Positions 1 to 6,536 of a stretch of 9,666 nucleotides of DNA are shown here, in pieces; positions within the stretch are counted from its first letter, which is position 1, and every line of letters starts with the position of its first letter. The notes beneath the pieces were generated by a model. That model saw only the letters and a program-made list of their open reading frames with translations. It did not search any database and was not told the DNA's origin. The stretch comes from Ignavibacteriaceae bacterium (GTDB lineage Bacteria; Bacteroidota; Ignavibacteria; Ignavibacteriales; Ignavibacteriaceae). The position numbers and the translations under genes are program-made. The stretch is from NCBI GenBank assembly GCA_025449775.1, contig JANWIS010000189.1, forward strand, positions 1 through 9,666, given 5' to 3'.

Positions 1-1201
1 TATCAGTGAAAGAATAATTTTTAAGTTCTGTTGTTGTTCCGTTTCCTTCAACAAATCCGATTGTATAAAACCAGTTGCCTTGTTTTTTCTGAATCTCGAA
101 ACCTTGATTATTAGTTTCGGTTGAAGTTGACCAGTTCAATTTTACGTCTTGGTTATTTGCAGCTGCGGTGAATGAATTTAATTCTACAGGTACAGGATCA
201 TTAAACTGTAAAACATGAAGTCCGTTATCTATATCTGAACAAATCACAAGACCGGAAGCGAAGTACGGAAAAGTTCCCCACATATCAGGAGTGTCATACT
301 GTCCGGCAACAACTGGATTTACCGGATCTGAAATATCAAGAACAACATATCCATCTGAGTAATAAGAAATGTGCGCATAATTTCGTTTGATATAAAGATT
401 GTGAACAGTTGAACTGGTAGGCATTTCCCAAGAAGGAATAACAAGATCCCAGCTTGTTCTATCCACTAAATCCCAGACTGTAATATCAACAACATTAAAT
501 TCTTCTGTTCCATAAAAATATCTGTTATCCTCAGTCATCCATCCGCTGTGTGCATACATCCCGGGAATTCCCTGGCTTACAGAAATTAATTGAGGACTGA
601 ATTTGTTGCTGACATTTACTAGATCATAAGAATCTTCTGCTGCTGCAACAACTGTGTCGTTGTTAAAAACTGTAATGTCATGGATGTAATTGCTTCCTGT
701 GTATACAGCTGTTCTTACAGGATTAACAGGGTTGGACAAATCGAGGATATGCATTCCGCCACCATTTGTATTAGTTCCAATAGCATAAGCGTATCCATTA
801 TCAATATAAATATTATGTGCTGCGGAAAACCACGTTGTAATCTGGTTAGCTAATGTTGCAGAGTTTGGAAGGTTTGTAAGATCGATAATCTGTAAGCCGT
901 CTGATGTTGCATCTGCAACAACATAAGCATACTGACCATGAACTTTAAGTTCTCTCCAAATTGAATATGTAGCAGGAATGAATGCAACTTCAACAGGATT
1001 TGTGGGATCAGCCAAACTTACAATTGATGTTCCAGTCCTTACACCAAGAAGTGCATATTCATTTCCTGATGGATCAGTATAACCCCAGATATCACTGTAG
1101 CCTGTTGATGGATATTGATTGAGATGGCTTTTGAATTCTACAATCTGGGAAAAAGTTGCAGCTGTAAAAAGACAAAACAGAAATATGATCTTTTCTTTCA
1201 T
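1..1201 (-). CDS. Secreted LVIVD / choice-of-anchor B family beta-propeller protein, 3' end outside window
   Basis: About 400 codons are open from the ATG at 1201 to the window edge with no stop, so the C-terminus is missing. Residues 1-18 look like a signal peptide (basic MKEK, hydrophobic core, ATFS before Q19). The body aligns end to end with the neighbouring 1217-2827 product. By hand count, 56 of 89 residues are identical over YAHSGW...QYDT. LVIVD-like strands such as GLQIIDLTN and GYVVLDISDP recur. A short Ig/fibronectin-like linker begins near residue 336 (PVELNSFTA, then NWSTSTETNNQGFEIQ). By homology the missing part, roughly 135 residues, should finish this linker and carry a T9SS sorting domain. 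The gene starts 15 nt after its paralogue's stop, with only a weak AGAG before the ATG. Family members are exported and poorly characterised, so the biochemical role is unknown. The family call is firm; the function is not. Confidence 0.86.
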   Translation of the reverse strand, partial: MKEKIIFLFCLFTAATFSQIVEFKSHLNQYPSTGYSDIWGYTDPSGNEYALLGVRTGTSIVSLADPTNPVEVAFIPATYSIWRELKVHGQYAYVVADATSDGLQIIDLTNLPNSATLANQITTWFSAAHNIYIDNGYAYAIGTNTNGGGMHILDLSNPVNPVRTAVYTGSNYIHDITVFNNDTVVAAAEDSYDLVNVSNKFSPQLISVSQGIPGMYAHSGWMTEDNRYFYGTEEFNVVDITVWDLVDRTSWDLVIPSWEMPTSSTVHNLYIKRNYAHISYYSDGYVVLDISDPVNPVVAGQYDTPDMWGTFPYFASGLVICSDIDNGLHVLQFNDPVPVELNSFTAAANNQDVKLNWSTSTETNNQGFEIQKKQGNWFYTIGFVEGNGTTTELKNYSFTD

Positions 1202-1216
1202 GATTAACTCTATAAT

Positions 1217-2827
1217 TTATTTTACTAAACTCATTTTAATTGATTTAACTAGACTTCCAGCGTTAAGTTTTGCGATATATATTCCGGATGTTAATTGAGA
1301 AGCGTTAAAGTTTACGTTGTACTCACCGGTATTCAACACATCATTAACCAGCTCAGCAACTTTTTCTCCAAGTAAATTGTAAACCGAAAGATTTACTAAT
1401 CCATTTTCAGGAACTGAATATTTTATTGTTGTTGAAGGATTAAATGGATTTGGATAATTCTGTTCAAGTTCAAGAGATGTTACGAAAAATACCTGAACTT
1501 CAACTAAATCAGAATACTTAGTAGTACCGTCAAAATCTATTTGCTTCAGTCTGTATGTATGAATTCCATTATTTAAATCCTGATCTATATAGGAATAATT
1601 ATGAATCTCTGTTGAAGTTCCAAAACCTTCTGTAAATCCTATCGTAACAAACTCACTGCCTGTTCTTCTCTGTATTTCAAAACCGAGATTATTTACTTCT
1701 GTTGATGTTGTCCAATTAAGAGTAACTGAACTTCCCGATGTACTTGCAGTAAACGAAGTTAACTCAACCGGAACGGGTGGTTCAAATCTGCATACATATA
1801 AACCCGTTGACATATCCGATACTATGCTGTTACCGGATGGTAAATATGGATAAACACCCCAGGCTCCATTGTAAGTTCCTCCTCCAGTGCCTGGATAAGT
1901 ATCATACTGAGCAACCAATGTTGGATCTGAAGGATTAGAAACATCCATTACTATATAGCCATCCTTGTAATAAGAAATGTGTGCATATTGTCCAAGTATA
2001 AAAATATTATGGATTGGATTCGTTCCTGCTAACTGCCAGCTTGGAACCACTAAATCCCAGGTTGTTCTATCCTGCAAATCCCATACAGTTAAATCCACTA
2101 CATTAAATTCTTCGCAGGCAATAAAATATCTTTTATCTTCAGTTAACCAGCCGCTGTGTGCATAAATTCCTGGTATTGCTGCACTCTGACTAATTAATTG
2201 AGGGTTGGATTTATTTGAAAGATTAACAAGGTCATAAGTATTTACTGAAGAAGCATAGGCAGTATCATTCCATACATAAACATCGTGTATATAACCGCTG
2301 CTTCCATAATAACCAACCTGAACAGGGTTTGTAGGATTTGCTAAACTTAGTATATGCATTCCTCCCTGGTTTGTTCCAACAACGTAAGCGAATCCATCGG
2401 CAATATAAATTTCGTGTGCAGATGTAAAAGTTGTATTGTATGTATTTACCAATGTTGCACTAACTGGCAGGTTTGAAAGGTCTATGATCTGCATTCCTGA
2501 ACCTGTACCACCACCTTCACTTACTACATAAACATAGTTAAGATGAGTTTTTATTTCTCTCCATTCGTAAGGAGGTGCAAATGGACCCGGAATGAATTCA
2601 ACTTCAACGGGTGCTGCTGGATTAGTTATATCGATGATTGTAGTACCGCCTTCAACTCCCATTATTGCATACTCTCTGCCATTAGCATAATATCCCCAGA
2701 TATTTGCATACGCAGAACCCGGGTAAGGATTAAGCGAACCGAGTAAAGTTATATCCTGTCCCTGAAGACAGATTGAATTGAATAAAGTAATCGACATTAC
2801 ATAAAACAGTAATATTAATTTTTTCAT
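1217..2827 (-). CDS. Secreted LVIVD / choice-of-anchor B family beta-propeller protein with T9SS sorting domain
   Basis: A complete 536-residue exported protein. Residues 1-23 form a signal peptide (MKK, hydrophobic core, LQG before Q24). Residues ~25-350 are the propeller-like LVIVD/choice-of-anchor B region, with strands such as TTIIDITNPAAPVEV, GMQIIDLSN and GYIVMDVSNPSDPT. Residues ~352-446 are an Ig/fibronectin-like module (PVELTSFTAS, NWTTSTEVNNLGFEIQRR, YRLKQIDFDG). Residues ~452-536 are a type A T9SS sorting domain, with NYPNPFNPSTTI at 457-468, YNLLGEKV and a final SGIYIAKL...SIKMSLVK. It should pass the inner membrane by Sec and the outer membrane by T9SS, and stay on the surface or be released. 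H138, H181, H224 and H273 recur at a blade-like period and are kept in the downstream paralogue. It starts 16 nt after the FG-GAP gene, with only an AAAGAAAG purine tract ahead of it. Substrate or ligand is unknown. Confidence 0.9.
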   Translation of the reverse strand: MKKLILLFYVMSITLFNSICLQGQDITLLGSLNPYPGSAYANIWGYYANGREYAIMGVEGGTTIIDITNPAAPVEVEFIPGPFAPPYEWREIKTHLNYVYVVSEGGGTGSGMQIIDLSNLPVSATLVNTYNTTFTSAHEIYIADGFAYVVGTNQGGMHILSLANPTNPVQVGYYGSSGYIHDVYVWNDTAYASSVNTYDLVNLSNKSNPQLISQSAAIPGIYAHSGWLTEDKRYFIACEEFNVVDLTVWDLQDRTTWDLVVPSWQLAGTNPIHNIFILGQYAHISYYKDGYIVMDVSNPSDPTLVAQYDTYPGTGGGTYNGAWGVYPYLPSGNSIVSDMSTGLYVCRFEPPVPVELTSFTASTSGSSVTLNWTTSTEVNNLGFEIQRRTGSEFVTIGFTEGFGTSTEIHNYSYIDQDLNNGIHTYRLKQIDFDGTTKYSDLVEVQVFFVTSLELEQNYPNPFNPSTTIKYSVPENGLVNLSVYNLLGEKVAELVNDVLNTGEYNVNFNASQLTSGIYIAKLNAGSLVKSIKMSLVK

Positions 2828-2843
2828 AGAGACTTTCTTTTAT

Positions 2844-4955
2844 TTATTTAAGAAAAGAAACTTTAATTACTTTTTGATTCTGAGCTGAGGATGCTATAAT
2901 AAAATATATCCCAGATGGAAGGATATTTCCTGAATTATCTTCGCCCTGCCAGTAAAAATCTTTTGTTCCTGAAGGTAGATAATTATCGAACAAAGTTTGT
3001 ACTTTTTCTCCAAGGGAATTGAAGATGTTTATTTCCGTATCTTTTCCTTCCTTAGTTTGAATTCTGATTATAGTTCCAGGGTTAAACGGATTGGGGAATG
3101 CTTCTAACAAATAATTATCAATTAAGCCGATTTCCCATTCAACAATATTTGATATTTCAGAGTTGATGTAAAAATATAGCCCTCCTTTTACATTTCCAAG
3201 GAATAAATCGTAGTCAGTATCGTTATCAATATCAACAAAACAAGCTGATGTGTTCCCGCCGAAATTTTCGGAAACGAATTCATTAGTTATTTCATTCCAA
3301 ATTGGTGCAGAAACACTTCCATCATTTCGGAAATAAAAAAAGTTACCATCCCTGTTTCCGGAAAAAAGGTCATAAATTCCATCCTCACTATAATCGAAGA
3401 AGAATGGGGTACTATTATCACCAACATCAAGTCCTGCAAAATAATTGCTGTTCAATGTGAACTGGAATGAAGATGAATTTCCGGTATTCTCATAAAAGTT
3501 AAATCTTCCATTGAAAGCTCCGATGATAAGATCAAGATCTAAATCTCCATCAGCATCTATTAAAAATGGAAATGCAGATGAGCCAATATCAATTTCAACT
3601 CCAAGGTTATTAAGTAATGGATTGCCACTTAAAAATGAAGGCGATTGTACTGTTCCAGTATTGAAAAATATTTCAAGCTTGCCATCAAATTTTCCAATGA
3701 TGAGATCATAATCTCCGTCATTATCCAAATCTCCAAATGAAGAAGAAACACTCAAATCAATTTCAATGTTGAAGAATAAAGAATCGAAGTATGAATATTC
3801 CGGATCTGAAATGCTTCCAGTGTTTTCAAGAAAATGAATAGAACCTGTTGGATTTTTTAACGAACCAATAAAAAGATCAAGGTCAGTGTCACCATCTATA
3901 TCAACAAATTCCGGTACGCTGTTATTTCCAACATCAAGTGTTTTTAAAAAATCTTCAGTAATAAAACTATGGTTAGCAGATTGAGGTGTTCCGTTATTTT
4001 CATAATACATTAAGGACTGAGGAACAGTCGGGTCGTAAAGAACAGAAACATATAAATCATAATCGTTGTCTCCATCAGTATCAGCAAATCTTGGCATATT
4101 AAATCCGCTTGTATAAACACTGTCGGCATTAACAGGATAAATATCTGAAATCCTTTTCATATCAGGTTTTGATGCGGTTCCCAGGTTTTCAATTACGTAA
4201 ATACTTTTACCAAAAAAATCTCCCCAAAATAAATCGAGATCATTATCCGAATCGATATCAATAAAATCAATCGAACTTGCACCGTGCATCGGATCATCAG
4301 CTCCGCCGATAATTATTATATCCTGCCATTGGTTTGTTATAAATTTAAAAATGTAGTTCTGAGGTGTCCCGATGTTTTCGTAAAATGTAAGTGTTCCAAC
4401 CGAGTTTCCAGTGATAAAATCAAAATCACCATCATCATCTATATCAACAAAGATTGGGTTGCTTCCAAACTCACTAAATATCGGTTGACCAATATCATCT
4501 TTTACAGTGTCCGTTACTTCTGTAAATGAAGGTGAAATAGTTGTTCCGGTGTTTCTATTAAAGGAGATCAAGTCGTTGTTCCCGGTAAAATAATCTAGAT
4601 CACCGTCTGCATCGATATCGACAAAATAAAACCAGTTGGAAAAATTAAGTCCTGTTATTTTTGAAAGTGAAAAATCATAAAGCGAAGTGGATACATTCCC
4701 GTTGTTTTTAAACCATCCAAAAGTTTCATCACTATCGAGATAAAAAATGTCAAGATCCAAATCAGCGTCAATATCAATAAACTGATGTTCGAGATTATTA
4801 TGTCCACCTGAAAAAGTATTTTCAATTAATCCTTCTCCATCGGTAACAGGGATTAATTCCAGCTTTCTATCAAATGGCTGAGAATAACCAATTGAAATGA
4901 AACACAAAACCAGGCAGATAAAAATTAATCCTGATATTTTATTTCGTATAAACAC
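2844..4955 (-). CDS. Secreted FG-GAP/VCBS repeat protein with T9SS sorting domain
   Basis: A 703-residue exported protein. The start is a GTG at 4955, inside the rsmD coding region. I keep it because residues 1-25 then form a good signal peptide (MFIRNK, hydrophobic ISGLIFICLVLCFISIG, GYS before Q26), no ATG exists that would preserve it, and a GGTGA lies just upstream at 4959-4963. Residues ~59-600 hold ten repeats of 52-62 residues, each with an acidic loop of the form DxDxDGDxD followed by an aromatic strand and an N-x-G turn (for example YENIGT, YENNGT, LENTGS). This is the usual appearance of FG-GAP/VCBS propeller repeats, whose loops bind calcium in characterised families. Residues ~617-703 are a T9SS type A sorting domain (FPNPFNPGTII, FNSLGEKV, SGIYFIIAS, final KVSFLK). 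The ligand is unknown; carbohydrate or protein binding at the surface is typical of the class, but nothing here identifies one. Confidence 0.88.
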   Translation of the reverse strand: MFIRNKISGLIFICLVLCFISIGYSQPFDRKLELIPVTDGEGLIENTFSGGHNNLEHQFIDIDADLDLDIFYLDSDETFGWFKNNGNVSTSLYDFSLSKITGLNFSNWFYFVDIDADGDLDYFTGNNDLISFNRNTGTTISPSFTEVTDTVKDDIGQPIFSEFGSNPIFVDIDDDGDFDFITGNSVGTLTFYENIGTPQNYIFKFITNQWQDIIIIGGADDPMHGASSIDFIDIDSDNDLDLFWGDFFGKSIYVIENLGTASKPDMKRISDIYPVNADSVYTSGFNMPRFADTDGDNDYDLYVSVLYDPTVPQSLMYYENNGTPQSANHSFITEDFLKTLDVGNNSVPEFVDIDGDTDLDLFIGSLKNPTGSIHFLENTGSISDPEYSYFDSLFFNIEIDLSVSSSFGDLDNDGDYDLIIGKFDGKLEIFFNTGTVQSPSFLSGNPLLNNLGVEIDIGSSAFPFLIDADGDLDLDLIIGAFNGRFNFYENTGNSSSFQFTLNSNYFAGLDVGDNSTPFFFDYSEDGIYDLFSGNRDGNFFYFRNDGSVSAPIWNEITNEFVSENFGGNTSACFVDIDNDTDYDLFLGNVKGGLYFYINSEISNIVEWEIGLIDNYLLEAFPNPFNPGTIIRIQTKEGKDTEINIFNSLGEKVQTLFDNYLPSGTKDFYWQGEDNSGNILPSGIYFIIASSAQNQKVIKVSFLK
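3192..4778 (-). repeat. Ten-copy tandem acidic repeat array inside the FG-GAP protein gene
   Basis: The first Asp of each acidic loop falls at residues 61, 113, 171, 233, 292, 352, 409, 467, 521 and 575. The spacings are therefore 52, 58, 62, 59, 60, 57, 58, 54 and 54 residues. At the DNA level the loops appear on the + strand as recurring 'tcatcatctatatcaacaaa'-like stretches about 160-185 bases apart. Most copies keep the full Asp ladder. The first lacks the glycine (DADLDLD), the eighth has two extra residues (DADGDLDLD), and the ninth is degenerate (DYSEDGIYD). The copies are diverged from one another, so this is an old protein repeat and not a recent DNA expansion. Confidence 0.85.
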
Positions 4956-5482
4956 GTGTCACCAATAATTTTGAACGGTTCTGTATTAAAATTCTCAACA
5001 TCTTTACCCTTGGTCTGGATAGATCTTTCAATTATCATAAAACAATCTTCGAGAAGGTATTTATTGCTGAGTATATTTTCAACTACATTATAAATATCAT
5101 CTTTAAAAAACGGCGGATCTGCAAGTATCAAATCGTATCCCGATCTTTTTTCAAGCGATGAAAATTTTAATGCACTCATTCTGAATAACTTAGTTTTCTC
5201 TTCAGCTTTTAGTAAAGAAATATTTTCTTGAAGATTTTCAAAAATCACGCCGCTGTTTTCAACAAAATGAATCTCTTCAGAACCTCTGCTTAAAGATTCA
5301 AAACCTAATGCACCCGAACCGGCGTATAAATCAAGCACTTTTGTATTTTCAAAAGACATCTTGTTATTTAGAATATTGAAAATTGTTTCCCTTACTCTTT
5401 CCGTGGTTGGTCTTATTAATTCAGACCGGGGAACATTAATCATTCTTCCTTTTAAGTACCCGGACGTAATTCTTAAACGCAT
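4925..5482 (-). CDS. rsmD: 16S rRNA (guanine(966)-N(2))-methyltransferase
   Basis: 185 residues, a normal length for RsmD. The family enzyme transfers a methyl group from S-adenosylmethionine to N2 of G966 in 16S rRNA, in the small ribosomal subunit in the cytoplasm. Visible marks are the N-terminal RITSGYLKGR segment and the family signature RPTTERVRETIFNIL (24-38). The SAM-binding loop VLDLYAGSGALGFESLSRG spans 49-67, the acidic ribose-contact strand HFVEN is at 72-76, and the catalytic motif IV DPPF is at 122-125. The final strand GDTCLYEIKY matches the family C-terminus. It starts 20 nt after the PilM-like gene with a modest GAAGAG purine tract at 5488-5493. Its last 31 nt are shared with the start of the secreted FG-GAP gene. 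In many bacteria rsmD is followed by coaD; that gene is not here. Confidence 0.95.
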   Translation of the reverse strand: MRLRITSGYLKGRMINVPRSELIRPTTERVRETIFNILNNKMSFENTKVLDLYAGSGALGFESLSRGSEEIHFVENSGVIFENLQENISLLKAEEKTKLFRMSALKFSSLEKRSGYDLILADPPFFKDDIYNVVENILSNKYLLEDCFMIIERSIQTKGKDVENFNTEPFKIIGDTCLYEIKYQD

Positions 5483-5502
5483 TTTTGCTCTTCGATCTAA
5501 AT

Positions 5503-6426
5503 TTACTTAAAGCGGGAAGCAATTCCTGCAGCCGATGTAAAAGTATAATTCTGTTGATTGGATAATCCCGAAACTATTATTCCGGGCTTAACGTTTAGTA
5601 GCTCGAGTGGATTCAATTTTTTAAAATTAATACTGGTAGATGAATAAAGCTCATCAATCAATTCATCACCTGTATAATCGCCTGTAATAAATGCTTCAAG
5701 ATATGGTTCTGTTTTAATCCACTCTAATGATTTAATTGAAAGTTCTTCGGCTATAGTTTTAATAAAATCCGAACCCGATTTTGGAAACACTTTTACATAA
5801 ACCGGTTTTGAAGAATTGTTAATGAATAACGTCATTGAATTCCTGGAATTATAAATATTAATTGTTGAGAATCCGTTATCTATAGAGAAAAAATTATTTA
5901 TAAAATGATTTGCTGAAACAGATGCATTATCAACAAATTTTGGAGTAAGATTGTTCATCTTGCAAAATTTTTTGCAAAACAGAAGATACTTTTTATTCAA
6001 TGCGACAACGAGAACAAATTTGTGCTCGGATAAAGATTTGTTTTCGAGACGATAATATTTGATTGCTAATTCGTCTGAAGAAATAAATGGATAAAGTAGT
6101 GATAATTCCCAGCGGAATTCTTCTATTAACTCCTCGTGTTGAAGGTTATTATCATATGGAAGCTGAATAGTTATAAATAGTTCAGGTGGAAGCGTGAATG
6201 AAGCTACTGTAATGTTAACCTGGTTCCTCGATTTGATTTCTTCGAAAGCATTTTGTATTTGTGTTTCTAATAACGTTTCATTACCATCGTCAAAATTTAA
6301 TGGCGGACTTATAAAAGTTTGATCGAGGTTTTCAATTGAATATAGGTGTGAGACTTTTACTGCTTCAATAATCTGTAACCCTGAAAACGAAATATTAATT
6401 CCTGTAGAACTCTGTGGTTCAGTCAT
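5503..6426 (-). CDS. Divergent PilM-like (type IV pilus / competence, actin-fold) protein
   Basis: 307 residues, no signal peptide, so probably cytoplasmic. The order of segments follows PilM: an N-terminal GINISFSGLQIIEAVKV strand pair (9-25), the PilM-type ASFTLPPELFITIQLP (75-90), and EEFRWELSLLYPF (102-114), which resembles the family's 'RWEAEQYIPF'. KFVLVVALNKKYL (136-148) is followed by LTPKFVDNASVSANHF (160-175), then SGSDFIKTIAEELSI (217-231), LNPLELLNVKP (271-281) and a closing TSAAGIASRF. In characterised systems PilM is an actin-like ATPase that binds the cytoplasmic tail of PilN and helps build the type IV pilus or competence pseudopilus. Here the phosphate loops look eroded: GINISFSG where PilM has GIDIGSSS, and INIYNSRNS for the second loop. 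ATP binding is therefore doubtful. No PilN, PilO or PilQ gene is adjacent. A remote FtsA/PilM relative with another job is possible. Confidence 0.62.
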   Translation of the reverse strand: MTEPQSSTGINISFSGLQIIEAVKVSHLYSIENLDQTFISPPLNFDDGNETLLETQIQNAFEEIKSRNQVNITVASFTLPPELFITIQLPYDNNLQHEELIEEFRWELSLLYPFISSDELAIKYYRLENKSLSEHKFVLVVALNKKYLLFCKKFCKMNNLTPKFVDNASVSANHFINNFFSIDNGFSTINIYNSRNSMTLFINNSSKPVYVKVFPKSGSDFIKTIAEELSIKSLEWIKTEPYLEAFITGDYTGDELIDELYSSTSINFKKLNPLELLNVKPGIIVSGLSNQQNYTFTSAAGIASRFK

Positions 6427-6436
6427 ATTCCAATTT

Positions 6437-6441
6437 CCTCC
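6437..6441 (-). promoter_or_regulatory. Shine-Dalgarno sequence of the PilM-like gene
   Basis: A perfect GGAGG on the minus strand lies 10 nt before the ATG at 6426. It is the clearest ribosome-binding site in the window and supports this start. Several neighbours, such as dnaJ and the ComEA-like gene, have none. Confidence 0.7.
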
Positions 6442-6483
6442 AGAACATAATGTTGTTCAGAAAGCCTAAAATAGTTTTTTGAA

Positions 6484-6531
6484 GGTTAGCATAACAATTC
6501 CGTCTCTCAAAATTGTAACCGGTAAAATTTT
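6484..6531 (-). other. Overlapping inverted repeats in the leader of the PilM-like gene
   Basis: Read on the minus strand, two imperfect inverted repeats share the segment GGTTACAATTTT. The first (6509-6531) pairs AAAATT with AATTTT around a CCGG centre. The second (6484-6520) pairs GGTTA plus CAATT with AATTG plus TAACC, with a 6-nt bulge on the 3' side and an 11-nt loop. They cannot form together. No run of T follows on the transcript side, so this is not a standard terminator. The region is AT-rich, and weak pairings are expected by chance. Confidence 0.3.
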
Positions 6532-6536
6532 GATTC

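Noticed and set aside
1977..2165. Plus-strand open frame of 62 codons, with similar ones at 2543-2746, 3511-3711 and 4284-4529.
   Set aside because: Each lies wholly inside a well-supported minus-strand gene, has no recognisable domain, and shows low-complexity or Cys/Ser-rich composition typical of antisense shadows.
2767..2827. Lipoprotein signal around the Cys at residue 20 of the 536-residue protein.
   Set aside because: The residues before it (NSIC) do not fit a lipobox, and a standard signal peptidase I site before Q24 with a C-terminal sorting domain explains the sequence better.
3192..4778. CRISPR-like or satellite array suggested by recurring 'atcaacaaa' stretches on the + strand.
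   Set aside because: The recurrences are codons of the acidic Asp-rich loops in a continuous reading frame; the units are diverged and 160-185 bases long with no spacers.
6484..6520. Factor-independent terminator after the ComEA-like gene.
   Set aside because: The stem is AT-rich and bulged, and no T-run follows it in the direction of transcription.
6427..6536. Small upstream reading frames in the PilM-like leader (for example the short frame starting at the ATG just before the GGAGG).
   Set aside because: They have fewer than 12 codons and no ribosome-binding site of their own, and nothing supports translation.
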